Positions 34,390 to 45,474 of a stretch of DNA of 64,000 nt are shown here, piece by piece; the stretch's first letter is position 1; each line of letters opens with the position of its first letter. The DNA is taken from positions 27,988,183-28,052,182 of the forward strand of contig CM046347.1 of NCBI GenBank assembly GCA_025403435.1, in the 5' to 3' direction. The notes under the pieces are model-generated. The model saw only the letters and a list, made by a program, of their open reading frames with translations. It did not search any database and was not told the origin of the DNA. The position numbers and the translations under genes were made by a program. The stretch is from Artocarpus heterophyllus. Lineage: Eukaryota > Streptophyta > Magnoliopsida > Rosales > Moraceae.

Positions 34390-35175
34390 CTATTGCACGT
34401 CCTTTATAGTCCGAGGAGAATGCATGTCAATAATTGCCTGGGCCTTTGTTGGGTTCACCTCAATACCTTGTTGGTTGACCAAAAATTCAAGGAATTTGCC
34501 CGAACTTACCCCGAACGCACACTTCACTCGGTTGAGTTTTATCCTATATTCCCGGAGAATGTTGAAGCTTGCCCGAAGATCAACCAGGTGGTCCTCTGCT
34601 CGGATGGACTTTACTAACATGTCATCCACGTAGACTTCCATTGTTTTGCAGATCAGCCGAGCAAACATCTTATTGACAAGGCTTTGGTACGTAGCCCCGG
34701 CGTTCTTTAGTCCAAAAGGCATCACCACATAGCAGTATAAGCCTTGGTCAGTAACAAAAGTTATCTTGGCTTGATCCTTCGCAGTCATTCTTATCTGGTT
34801 GTACCTGGAATAGGCGTCCATAAAGGTCAGGAGCTTATGGCCGACGGTAGCATCGACGAGCTGGTCTATCCGGGGAAGCAAAAAGCAATCTTTTGGGCAG
34901 GCCTTGTTTAGGTCGGTGTAATCAATGTAGACCCGCCATTTACTGTTTGCCTTTTTGGTGAGAACAACATTTGCCAACCACTCTGGGTATTTAACCTCTT
35001 TGATGAAACTCGCCTTGAGGAGCTTTTGGACTTCTTCGTTTATAGCAGCATACCTTTCCGGGTTGAAAGCCCTTCTCTTCTGTATCACTGGCTTGTGGTC
35101 GGTTTGGACGTTGAGCCAATGACAGATCACGCTCGGGTCGATTCCAGGCATGTCTTCGTGGGACCACGCGAACAC
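34390..35175 (-). pseudogene. Tat reverse transcriptase
   Basis: An open stretch of 261 codons covers the core of [30 protein letters not shown], the palm motif [27 protein letters not shown] and the catalytic YVDD in [10 protein letters not shown]. It is intact by itself, but it is only a part of gag-pol and lies between stops. The apparent start Met lies inside the polyprotein. Confidence 0.88.
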
Positions 35176-36244
35176 GTCTTGGTACTCGGTAAAAAGCCCT
35201 TCCAGGTCTACCCGGATCTCAGGTTTCAGCTAGGATCTGAGTTGGACAGTGCACTCAAGTCTCATAGGATCTAAAGGGAATGGCACTAAGTCTTCGACCG
35301 GGATAGCCCTCATCTCTTCCTCGGGCAGTCAGGGATCTAGATCAGACAGCATGTTGGACATCGGATCGGCAGGCAATTCTGCCTCGTCAATCGCAAAGAG
35401 AGCCAAGACGCTTAGATGTTGAGCCATAGTGGCTCTAACAGCATTGGCGTAACAAGCTTAGGAATCCTTCCAGGATGAGTGAATTACTCTGACTCTGTCC
35501 TCCGTTGGGAATTTCACGGCCATGTGATAGGTAGAGACTGCGGCTTTCAAGGTGTTTAGCGTCCGGCGGCCAATGATGATGTTGTACTGAGAAGGCTTGT
35601 CGACAACTAAAAAGTCAACGACCTGAATAATCTGAGCAGCTCCTTCTCCGAAAGTCATGGGTAGGCTGACCTTCCCCACTACTCGAACAGATTCTCCTAT
35701 GAAGCCGTAGAGTGGGGTATGGACTGGAGCTAAGGTGGCATTGCTGATCTTTAGCTTATCAAAGGCTTATTTGAAGAGGATGTCGGCCGAGCTGCCGTTA
35801 TCAATCAGAACTCACCGCACTACATTGTTGGCGATATGCAGCTCACACACAAGGGCATCATTGTGCAGATGAATTAGCCAATCTGCTTCCTCCTTGGTAA
35901 ACGTGATCGAGATGTCTTGTTGGCTGCATATCTTATTAACATGCTTGGACATGTTTATGAATTCGTCTCACTCGATTAGCAGAGCTTCTCTGACAGGCCC
36001 GTCGAAGATCGTGTGGACAATGTTCGGGGGTTCTGAGGTGTTCCTAGCGTTGATTCTTGAGTGGTTCAATACATCTCGACTCAATGGACCGTTTCTTCCT
36101 ATGGTAGAGCCTGGGGTTATGACTCTCTCAACAAATTCTCACAAATGTCTTTCCCGGACCAACCTTTCAATCTGGTCCTTCAGTTGGATGCATTCACGAG
36201 TGTTGTGCCCCACATCCTTGTGGAATTCGCAATTCCTCGCTTGA
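35176..36244 (-). pseudogene. Tat protease and linker (broken)
   Basis: In the same frame as RT, the minus strand shows VLIDNGSSADILF, the Asp protease site of Tat elements, near 35790. FLVVDKPSQYNIIIGR and STYHMAVKFPTE follow, both typical of the protease end. The frame is interrupted only by stop codons in this part, for example after WKDS and in VRRVLID. Upstream at about 36200 lies CEFHKDVGHNTREC, a gag zinc-knuckle-like motif. Confidence 0.75.
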
Positions 36245-37700
36245 TCTTGCTTCACCTTGTTGCCCCTAAGCTTGGGTGGTGGTACCAGCAGGTTCCTGCT
36301 ACCTACCTAAGCAAGCACCTCATTTATGGTCGCCACTAGCGGTGTGTAGCTTTGAAACTTACTGGTCGACACCTTTGGCTTCTCGGATCTCTTCTTCTTT
36401 TTCTGTTTCTTGCTCTACCCGACATTGTTCTACTCTGGCGCCTTCTTTTGCTTCTTGTCCTTCTTTGTTCTGCTTGGACTGGCCTCCTCCTTGCGGCTTT
36501 TCATGTACTCTGCGGCGTCGGCATACCTTTGGGCGTAGCCAAGCATCTGTGAAAACGTACTCGGCTGCTCGAAGGCCAATGACCAGGTAAGTTTTTCGTC
36601 TGAGAGACCCCCTACAAAAATGTGCTTAAGGGTCTTATCTTCGATGTGTTTGACCTCCAATGCTACATGGGTAAACCGGTTGATTGTCTCGAACGTTGCC
36701 GTCCCCTTGTTTAACGGCATACAAATATGTAATCTCTTTTCTCTGAATTTTTGTCGTAGAAATTGCCAACGAGAAGGCGTCGTCCAGCTGCCAAAAAGAA
36801 GAGATGGAGGATGGTTCGAGCCTTTAGAACCATTGCCGAGCAGGTCCAGTCAGGGTCAGTGAAAAGGCCTTGCACATTGCTACATCGTTGGCGTTCTAGA
36901 GAAGCATGTGTCCTCGAAAGAGCTTGACATGCTCGTCTGCATCTACCGTCTCGTCATAAGCTTTGATCTATGGAACTTTGAACTTAGGCGGCATAGGGGC
37001 TTGCATTATATTGTCCAGGAAACGTGGATCTAAGGCCCCTGCCTCATCTAGGCCAAAGCGGTTGTTTCAAATTTCGTCGATTTGGTGCTGCAGCACCCAG
37101 AACTGGAGACTATTTGGTATTCAAACAGTTTGACCCTATAGGGTACTCCGCCCTCCACGCGTTCACCAACCCAGGGCTAGCAATTTCGGCATGCTTCCCC
37201 TTCGTGTCTGAGCTAGTCAAATTCTGAAGCTCGAGAACCTTGAGAAGATGGTACTCGTGCTGCTTGAGGGCTGAGACGGCCTTCTTGGACCAATTGATTA
37301 TTGGCTGAGATGTCACGCGTGGATCCTTTCAAGCGCTTGGAATCAGGTCTCTTCACGGTCGACCGCGTCCCGTCCTACTAGACCTCTGGCCTGGTTAGCT
37401 GGGGTTGGAGGTGGCAGGGCAGGTGCGGCCTGGCGTTGAGGCTGTTTGGTGAGCTGCTGAGTTAGGATCCTGACCACATTCATAAGCTCTCGGATTGGAT
37501 CTTGAGCAACGAGGTCTTTTGCTTGTTCGGCCTTGGCCATGCTTCCCTGCCCCCCCGGACCAGGATGTTGTGGCCCGGGGGCTGGGGCGGCCCCTAAGCC
37601 TACGTGTTTGAGGTTGTTAATTTCTTGCATCTCCCGACCCCTCCTGTTGAGCAACATCGTCTCTGGCATTCCCTCGAGTCACCATCTAGGGTCTCGGAGG
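36245..37700 (-). pseudogene. Tat gag (broken)
   Basis: Separate minus-strand pieces belong to gag: a Pro-rich N-terminal part (37343-37669, with QHPGPGGQGSMAKAEQ and ALPPPTPANQARG), a middle part, and the retrotransposon gag C-terminal part (36430-36720, with FETINRFTHVALEVKHIEDK and FVGGLSDEKL). The pieces are in different frames, so the gene is broken. Confidence 0.75.
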
Positions 37701-37726
37701 TAAGGTGGCTGGTGTTTGAGTGAAGA

Positions 37727-37755
37727 CGTAGGCGCCTTTCCTTCTAGCACCAAAA
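37727..37755 (-). other. probable primer binding site of the Tat element
   Basis: Directly inside the 5' LTR the minus strand reads TTTTGGTGCTAGAAGGAAAG. The TGG fits the CCA end of a tRNA. I cannot say which tRNA; it is not initiator Met. Confidence 0.5.
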
Positions 37756-38395
37756 TGTTGATGTTTACCATGTTCCGGCGTCCGATCAACACCATGTGCA
37801 GCTACACACGGTCTAGCTCTTCCCGGACTGCCTTTGCCTGGTTGGGCGTACCTACAACAAGAGGAGGGACGCTTCGCAGGTAAGAGGAAAAGATGTCAGT
37901 CAATAGACAAAGGCTCTCCAATGCTCAAGGCAGGGGTTGCTCGGCAGAGGACAGGAGCTTGTTACGTGGGAAGAAGTCTCTCTCTAGAATGCAATAAATG
38001 CATCCTATTTATAGGCTACCACTTGGATCAGGTGTCAGGTGGGTTTTGCCCACAACCTGAGTGTCACATCAAGGCGTGTCAAGCAACAGGTGATAGGTGT
38101 CATGCCCCCCGTCGATGGATTGGATCCCATCGGACGGTGAGTTATTTGCCGTTTGTTGGCCTATGGTGGCGAGTAGCAGTCTGCCTATGAGTGAAGTTAG
38201 TCCGACCCGAGCTAGTACATAGTTCGAGGTGGCAGCCTGCTTTGGGTGCGGCCTCAGAGGTCCTGAGAAGCACCTCGGACGGAACACATGTTGCCATCGG
38301 GGTTGGTAGTTTTGCTCCCTAGAAGCCCTACCGAGCTATTTAGCCGATCATCGAAGTTCATCTCCTCGGCGGTGACGCCGAGTTCATCCTCAATA
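37756..38395 (-). repeat. Tat element 5' LTR
   Basis: It is 640 bp. The minus-strand start is TATTGAGGATGAAC (mutated from TGTTGAGG) and the end is AACATCAACA. A minus-strand TATA box CCTATAAATAG lies at 38005-38015. The target duplication gtaca follows at 38396-38400. Confidence 0.92.
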
Positions 38396-38400
38396 GTACA

Positions 38401-40316
38401 CGTGGTTTACAATTGAAGGGAAGATTAAGTACCTCTCTTCTTTTTTCTCTCTCTCTTTGTTTTGGAGAATTGAGTCACAAGATCCTACTTTGCGGAATGG
38501 TTCTACTTGAGCGAGAGATCAACTCTAAATTGTTGAATGTTAACCTTCCATCATAATTCAGGACCACATTTAATTTTCATGGTCCAAGAAAACTAGAATT
38601 GCTAGGCTTTTCTTCAAGGTTAGATTGCAAGTCGCTTTGATTTCTTTAATAAATAGAAAACGCTCAGAAGTTAAATTTAAGTAGCTAAGCAGTTAATAAC
38701 GTTATGGTCACATTTGACAAAAGTAAAGGTTAATTAATTCTGTAGCTTGCTAGAAGGCGCTGCAATTTTTCTACATCTTGGGTGTGTTGGTTTTGTGGAT
38801 TCGAATCCAAAACTCAAAATCAAATGGACCCTAAGAATGAAATTGTTGTTTAGTAAATTCATATTTAAATCTCAACTCAAATTAAGTGTTGAGTATAAAA
38901 TTCAAATTCTAGCCTCCCTTAATTTTGGATCTAGAACTCAACTCAGATTGAGTTGTCTTAAATCTAATTGAAATGATTTTTTTTTTCATTGCATTCAAGC
39001 AAAGAAAATTATAAATCAAGATCCATTGTCTTATTAAAATATGTCATGACCATATTGAGGGAACCAATATACAGACTGAAAGAATTAAAACATGTTAAAA
39101 ATTCAAAATCTAAAACTACTTTTTCTTGGATAAATTTTTTAAAACGCTAAATATATTGTGGAGATAAATTTGTCTGCATGTCCTCTTTGTTTTCATGATT
39201 TAACTTTTTTAAAACGCTAAATAAATTGTGGAGATAAATTTTGTCTGCATGTCCTATTTGTTTTCATGATAAAAAGAAAAAATTGATGAGCATAGTAATG
39301 GGGAAAAATGCAAGGAAATTAATCCTATTTAGTTCCCTTTTCATAGTTGGATACAACCGAAGTTAAATAGAAGGAGAATTTACATAGTATTTGGTTACTT
39401 GGATAGGGGTAATATTTTGTACACCCATGTTTTCATTTTGAAGTATGTTAGTCGTTACTTTTCTTTTTCTTTAATGAACTAATTTCTTCGTCTATATCGG
39501 CCTTAGTTTGAGTATGCCATAAGAGAGTATTTATATTGGCCTCTCTTTCTCCCAAAGCTTAGTTGACTAGCATTCCTCTGATTATTTTTTTTAATATACA
39601 ACAGTATTTTCTCAAGAATTTGCAAATTAATTTATCTTTTTCAAGTTGTCATGTTCCCTTCCTTTTTCAGTAATCTTTTTTTTTTAAAAAAAAAAATTGG
39701 TGATTGTAGTTATTAATCCTACAGGGCATGATCTCACGCGTTATCTGTACCGAGTCAGCTGTCATCAATTGACTTTTGCTTCCAGAAAATTAGGAAATAG
39801 AAAAAATCATTGTGTGTACTGAAAATGATTATAGGAATGTTGGAGATAGGGTAATGGATCTAGCCCAGAAATACATTAGACACATTTGTGTCATTATAAA
39901 TAGCTACGCACGAAAATGAGAGAAAATACGCGAGTACTAATATATAGAGGCTTTTTTTTTTTTTTCCTTTACGGTAACTAATAGGAGATTTCAATTTTCT
40001 TGAAAATTGCTGTAAGTGAAAATATGCCGGACTGGTTTCAATATATGTATGTCTGTGTATACATATATATCTTAACCTCACAAACAGACAATTCTTGCCA
40101 CAAACTCTATTCTTCCTACTCGAGTCCTTGACGCTTCCAGGGAGGACTTCAACCGGAGTAGTTTTAGTTAATTTTTTTTTTAAGTTTTTCTCTCATTTTC
40201 ATCTTATTTTGTCAGTTAAAAAAGGTGGAGAAATGGAATTAAAACAAGTTTTCTAAATTAAAGAAAAAGTGTAAATTACAGAAAAATTAAAACTAGAAGG
40301 TATACATATTGCTAAT
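38401..40316. other. unassigned AT-rich DNA
   Basis: No gene is recognised. It contains a CT-rich stretch near 38435-38460, a 70-bp tandem duplication (39135-39273), homopolymer runs near 39680 and 39955, and a TATA-like stretch near 40060. It should be the continuation of the host locus right of the Tat insertion, but no receptor kinase exon is visible. Confidence 0.5.
39135..39273. repeat. 70-bp tandem duplication
   Basis: Two copies contain AAAACGCTAAAT, TTGTGGAGATAAATTT and GTCTGCATGTCC(T/C), with 'aaaacgctaa' at 39141 and 39211. They differ at a few bases. Confidence 0.85.
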
Positions 40317-40479
40317 TGTTTGAAAAATAGTACGCAATGAAAATTTAAAATTTTTATATTAGAGTATTTTTCAAAACATAAGTTTGACTACTAACCTTGT
40401 ATACTAAAGAGCTCTTATAATCTGTGAAGAGAAGGGCATTCCAAAAGAGCCTCAACCAACTGGTCTTTTTTCTATTCTC
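40317..40479 (-). repeat. copia A 3' LTR, left part
   Basis: This is the first 163 bp (plus-strand view) of an old copia LTR: TGTTTGAAAAATAGTACGC, AAGTTTGACTACTAACC, CTCAACCAACTGGTC. It stops at ttctc (40475-40479), where Gypsy2 begins, and resumes at 55068. Bases before it, ctaat, are a candidate target duplication of copia A. Confidence 0.88.
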
Positions 40480-42702
40480 TGCCATGCCCCGCAGTACAGG
40501 AGGTGACGTGGCGGGTTGTTTAAGTTAATTAAATGAAAATTTAATTAAAACATGAGTTTAAGATTTAGATTAATTATGAAAATGTGGAAATTTTTAAATC
40601 TTTTTTGAGAAAAGCATTCATAATCATTAAACAGATAAGAACATTGAGGCAAACATTAAGTAAGAAATAAAACAATAAACAGATGCGAGTATGGGTCCGA
40701 CTGACCCACAACTTGTGCCACATAGTACTGATAATATAATAATACAACCACAATCCAAGTAAAGCGAAAGTTAAAATGTTACATGCCTTGATATAATAAT
40801 TTAAACAACCTGCTAAGTCCTTCTACTGCTCTTGAGTTCGGTCCGTGGGGTCCTCTCTAAACCTAAGTTGATATCGACCTAGAGGGGGAAGGGTTTAAAA
40901 CAGATAAAACATGAGTGAAAGGCTCAGTAGGACTATATTTTAAGAAACATCAAATTTAAATGGAAATATCATTATTCAAGAAATTATTTAAGAGAAGACT
41001 TGAATAAATAAGTTTAAACAAAATCATTCTACCCAAAACAGTTTATTGGTCAACCAGAAAGAACAATCATTTCCTTTTCCTAGGCAAACCACATAGATAA
41101 CACCACTGTGGTGGCCCAGTTGGGTTTCGGGACCTGCCCCTAAGGTCACACGCTACACAACCCGATCTCTGATATGGCATCATACCCTTATATTCATTTC
41201 TATTATCATTTAAACCCAATTACCAGGTATTTTCATTTACATTTATTATAGGATCCATTATGAAGTTCACTTCAATTCATGGTTTATAAAAATAACTGAT
41301 AAAAGTTCCTTTTTCAATCAACTGTTGAAAAACATTTTGACAAAACACTTTTTGAGACCAAAATCATTTGAAAACTTGGCTAACAAGGAAAGGGTAGAAG
41401 TCCTACCTCAATACTCGTGCCGGTGTCCCACACCTTAATCCCGGTCCGCAATACGTTAGCTCCGCGGAACCACGAATGACCTTAAAAAGAAACTAGGTCT
41501 ATCAGTATCTAGTTTAAGATATTCTACATTGCCAAGGTATTTCATGGTGTCCTAGTGTGCCATTTGTATTTATAGAATCATTTTGTAAAGTTGGAATTTC
41601 AATCGAGGTTCAAAACAGTGAAAACGGATAAAAAATCATAAATTTTCTCCTTGTTTGGTCGGCCTGCTGGTCACCCTGGTTCGGCCGGCAGAACTGTGCA
41701 GTTCGACCTACCGGAGGACCAGGTCCAGTCGGCCGAACTTCTCCAGGTTCAGTGTGCCGGATGGATGAATCTGGCCTGCTGATCCCTTGAATCTGGCCTA
41801 TCAAACACGAAGTTTGGCCTGTTGAACTAGAAAATTCCATAATTTTCTAACCACGGGTTCTCAACTACCCCGTGTCCAAATCTTCATTTTGACCTATTTT
41901 TTCTTAGTTCTTAGGCATGAAAACAACCATAGATGATAGAAAAACAAGATAGAACACTTTTTAGCTCATTTAAACAAGATTTGCTCAAAATTTTTGAATA
42001 AATCCAAAAATTAGGAAAAAGGGGGAAAAATGAAAAATATTGATTTAAATCCGTTTTTCTTCAAACAAAACTTAGATTCTAGTTATTGCAAGTTTCGCTA
42101 ATTAGATCAAAGGTTTTCTAAGTTCAAATAAGCTTAAATTTTCAAAATGCAAGAAAAACTAAAAAATTGAAAAAGTTTTGAAATTTAAAAACTAACCTCG
42201 AATGAAAGCTTTAAATCGCATTTTCAGTTGCTCAAACACGTTCCCAAGCCTCCAATCCACTAAACCGAAGCTTGGGGCTCGATTTAACTCAAAGATTTTG
42301 AGAGAAAATGAGAGAGAAAGGGAGAGGCAGAGTGAGAGGGAGAGATGCACGGGAGAGAGAGAGAGAGAGAGCTGAGAAAGAAAGAGAGAGTGAAAGGAAG
42401 AGAGGGAGAGTGAAAGATACAAATAGAGAGAAAAAGTGGGCGGTTTTACTGTGCAAAAACCATATGCCGCCCACGGTTTTGTAAAATAAAACATATTTGA
42501 CATTTGACAAATTGTTATGTTACAAATATTCAAAATGACAATTAAAATAATTTGAAACAACTAGAAATCTTTAAAATAATCAAAACAACTTTAAACTCAA
42601 AAATTTCACTAAATGATCAAATTAAGTTTAAAATATTCATTTTGGCACACTAATGCACCGTTTTACATTCTAATATCATTTAAAAAATTTCGAGACACTA
42701 CA
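40480..42702 (-). repeat. Gypsy2 3' LTR
   Basis: About 2.22 kb and homologous to the Gypsy1 LTR in reverse. The plus-strand ends are TGCCATGCCCCGCAGTAC (Gypsy1 counterpart TGTCACGCCCCGGAGTAC) and CGAGACACTACA. A worn palindromic array lies at 41658-41826 and a GA-rich stretch at 42300-42430. Open frames inside are not genes. Confidence 0.93.
41658..41826 (-). repeat. eroded palindromic array in Gypsy2 LTR
   Basis: Counterpart of the Gypsy1 array. Units such as GTCGGCCTGCTGGT at 41658 and TTTGGCCTGTTGAA at 41813 show mainly C-to-T and G-to-A changes relative to the consensus. Confidence 0.8.
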
Positions 42703-42715
42703 ACTCTCCACCCCT
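42703..42715 (-). other. polypurine tract of Gypsy2
   Basis: Plus-strand ACTCTCCACCCCT is the complement of the AGGGGTGGAGAG tract of Gypsy1 and adjoins the LTR. Confidence 0.85.
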
Positions 42716-43419
42716 AAAAGAAATTTTGCCCTCAAAATTTACATGTCATTTCAAAAACAAAACAGATGTGGATACAACTCCCGCATGCTTGACTCTAATT
42801 CCTAAGTAGCTTCATCAACCTCGTGATGCTGCCACAAGACCTTTACTAATGGTATCTCACGATGACGTAAGCTGATCACTTTTCGATTGATAATCTGAAT
42901 CGGCACTTCCTCGTACACTGTATCTTCTCGAACCTGCACATCGCGAAATGAAACTACCCTACTCTGCTCAGGCAGGCACTTCTTAAGCATCGACACGTGG
43001 AACACATCATGAACATGAGAAAGTTCAGGAGGAAGGTTGAGCCAAAAAGCGACTACACCAACACGTTGAGTAATCCCGAACAGTCTGACATACCTCGGTG
43101 CAAGCTTCCCACTTACTCCAAACTGCATAATTCCTTTACGAGGCGATACCTTCAAGAGAACAAAATCTCCCACTGCAAATTCCAAGGGTCGATGTCTTCT
43201 ATCTGCATAACTCCTGTCGACTCTGAGCTGTCTTCAATCGATCTCGAATCACGGTGACTTTCTCGTTACTATCATGAATCTCATCCGGCTCAAGAATAAC
43301 CCTATCTTCTGGTTCTGCCTGACACACCGGTGACTGACACGGTTGCCCATGCAGTGCCTCAAACGGTGCCATCCTAATGCTTGCTTGATAGCTGTTGTTG
43401 TACGCAAACTTTGCTAGAA
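42716..43419 (-). pseudogene. Gypsy2 integrase C-terminus and chromodomain
   Basis: The minus strand encodes the end of the Gypsy1-like polyprotein: YNNSYQASIRMAPFEALHG, PVCQAEPEDRVI, FVLLKVSPRKGIMQFGVSG and the chromodomain part EIPLVKVLWQHHEVDEAT, where a stop follows (Gypsy1 continues WELE). A frame break near 43190 separates the two open pieces. The piece is cut at its upstream side by the copia insertion; the target duplication is gcaaa at 43420-43424. Confidence 0.85.
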
Positions 43420-43424
43420 GCAAA

Positions 43425-45460
43425 TGTTGGAAACAAAGTGCGCAGTGGAATTTTAAAAAAATTTTCATCAGAGTAATTTCCAAAACACAAGTTTGACATG
43501 TTATATGTATAAATTAAACAGATCTTACTAACCTCAGTGTGCCGAAGAACCTCCGCAACCTGTGTAGAGAAGTAACGTTCCAGAAGAGCCTCAACCAACT
43601 GGTCTTCTTTGCTATTCTCTATCCACAACCGGAGTGAGTGTGGGCTCACACGTACAGCTCTTCCACCGGTGACTCTCCTTCCAATCAATAGAGAGAACCC
43701 AAAGCTAGTGTTCGTGATTTGTGAACAAAAGCTCTCAGGGAGTTTTTAGATGCTCACTAGAAGAGTATCACTCTTAATCTCTCAAATTGATATGAGTAAA
43801 TCATTAGACTCACTCCCTTTTTATACCTATTGGTCCTTGGGGTCAGTCCATATCAGATTAGGTCTCAAAAAACGAAACAGAATCAAGTTCGGATCAATAT
43901 CTGATAAGATACGCGTGAAAAACGCGTAATCTTAGCTGTCGCGGTCGGCATGCCGAACTGTGAGATAGGCAGGCCGAACTGGCCAGTTCGGCAGGCCGAA
44001 CTTTCTGATCGGCAGGCCGAACTGCCGAGAAAAAATCTCCGCGAATCTTTTATTTTCCACCCGAGATTCTAAAGGATAAAGTCTCAGTTTTGATTCAAAT
44101 AGCCCAATAGAAAAGATATCTGATCAAAACAAACTTTATCAAGATAATCTCTAAGAAAATAAATCAATTCACAATAATTCTACAAGTTTATCTTGTTCTA
44201 ATTGTCCAAAATTAAAACAACCGATAAACAGACAAGAATTATCCGAACGCCATAATTCAACAAGTTCATCTTGAACTAATTTCTTACATAATTAATTCAA
44301 CCGATAAACAGACATGAATTATTTGATTCTTATAAATTTTAAACCAATCTGATAAATCCGACATAAGTCACCAATTATTGGAAAAGCACGCCGTGTCGTT
44401 ACAGGATTTTGTGAGCTAGCAAAGGGGACCAAAATGGACCTATAAAGTTCAAGCTCATGATAATTATGAAACCCAATATCCCAGATATACATTTCACAAT
44501 TATCAACTCCAACGCTACTCCACTAAAAGCTTGGAGCTGCACTCTCGAACTTTATAGAATTACGAAGCTCGTGTATCTAAGTCTCCATGACATATCATAG
44601 TGTATCGCATCCCCATATGATCATCCATAATCGGCTTAAGGACAAGTTCTGTCTTACCTTCCCGATTATTTTTATCTTACGTTCCATTGTCTCACCATTA
44701 GAAAACTTACCATCCAAAGATAGTATACCATTCGGTTACACCTATGTATCCAAATGGTTGAGCGCTCTAGTTTTCCAATTACAGGACAACGCATATAAGA
44801 GGATATCATTACTCCTAAAGAGGAGCTATGGATTCCATATCTATGAATAACAAGTCTACGCTACCAAGAGTCATGCCTCCAACGTACCGGCATGCATGCC
44901 ACTATAGAGATGTAGGAGTCACCCATTGGTACATCAAAAGACACAAGTCGAGACAACGGGCCCATTATTCATCTCAGGATTAAGATACAATACAAATGAT
45001 TGTCTAAAGTGAATCGATTTGCCAAGACAGAATTATTAATCCAAATCAATTCACTTTATGTCCCTATCCAACACATCGTCACCTATGACAACGTGCCAAT
45101 GTTTCTATTCACGGAGTCCAACTCCGATGGCCAAGACAAACCATCTCCCAAAAGGGATATAGACAACATAACAATCTTTACATGAATAAAGCGCCCAACT
45201 TTATTCCCTCGATTGCGGATCATATATATTTTAGACCATCACCTTAAGAGTCGTGTCTACCGCATAATCATCCCATCATATGCCCAACTCTTAAGGTTTA
45301 GACTGATAGTCTCAGACTACTGTTTGCTTATCATACATTCAACAAATATGAACGTAAAGAGGACAATATTTGGTATATATAAATGAATAAATTCTTTATT
45401 GATAAAAATGTCTCCAAAAACGTATTACATTTTTACTCCTTAGAGCATACATGTCTAACA
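43425..45460 (-). repeat. young copia 3' LTR
   Basis: It has TG...CA ends and is 2036 bp, the same as its partner. Four palindromic units lie at 43944-44021. The plus-strand open frames 44587-44850 and 45000-45185 recur in other LTR copies and are read here as shared LTR sequence, not genes. Confidence 0.97.
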
Positions 45461-45471
45461 ATCTCCCACTT
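45461..45471 (-). other. polypurine tract of the young copia
   Basis: Minus-strand AAGTGGGAGAT lies directly before the 3' LTR, identical to the tract of C1 at 806-816. Confidence 0.9.
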
Positions 45472-45474
45472 GCA

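Larger units (their letters stand above)
27658..38395 (-). mobile_element. old Tat-clade Ty3/gypsy element with opposite-strand gene
   Basis: The element is 10.7 kb, minus strand, with LTRs of 641 and 640 bp and target duplication gtaca on both sides (27653-27657, 38396-38400). From right to left: 5' LTR, gag, protease, RT, RNase H, a second RNase H, integrase, then an additional gene on the plus strand, polypurine tract and 3' LTR. A second RNase H together with an extra ORF near the 3' LTR is the mark of the Tat lineage (Grande, Retand, Ogre and relatives). The LTRs differ at dozens of sites, mostly transitions, and the reading frames carry many stops, so it is much older than Gypsy1. Confidence 0.9.

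Noticed and set aside
32250..34633. Plus-strand frames opposite Tat pol.
   Set aside because: They are shadows of the minus-strand integrase, RNase H and RT, which have clear motifs.
38401..40316. Search for the LRK10L kinase exon right of the Tat element.
   Set aside because: No kinase motif (glycine loop, HRD, DFG) was seen in any frame; only short accidental frames are present.
44587..44850. An 87-codon frame antisense to the copia LTR, nearly the same in C1 (1429-1692, minus), the young copia LTRs (44587, 52255), B (62357) and partly C2 (6282).
   Set aside because: The LTR DNA is equally similar outside the frame, the copies are recent relatives, the frame is broken in copia A and shortened in C2, and no domain is seen. 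It is shared LTR sequence, not an additional gene.
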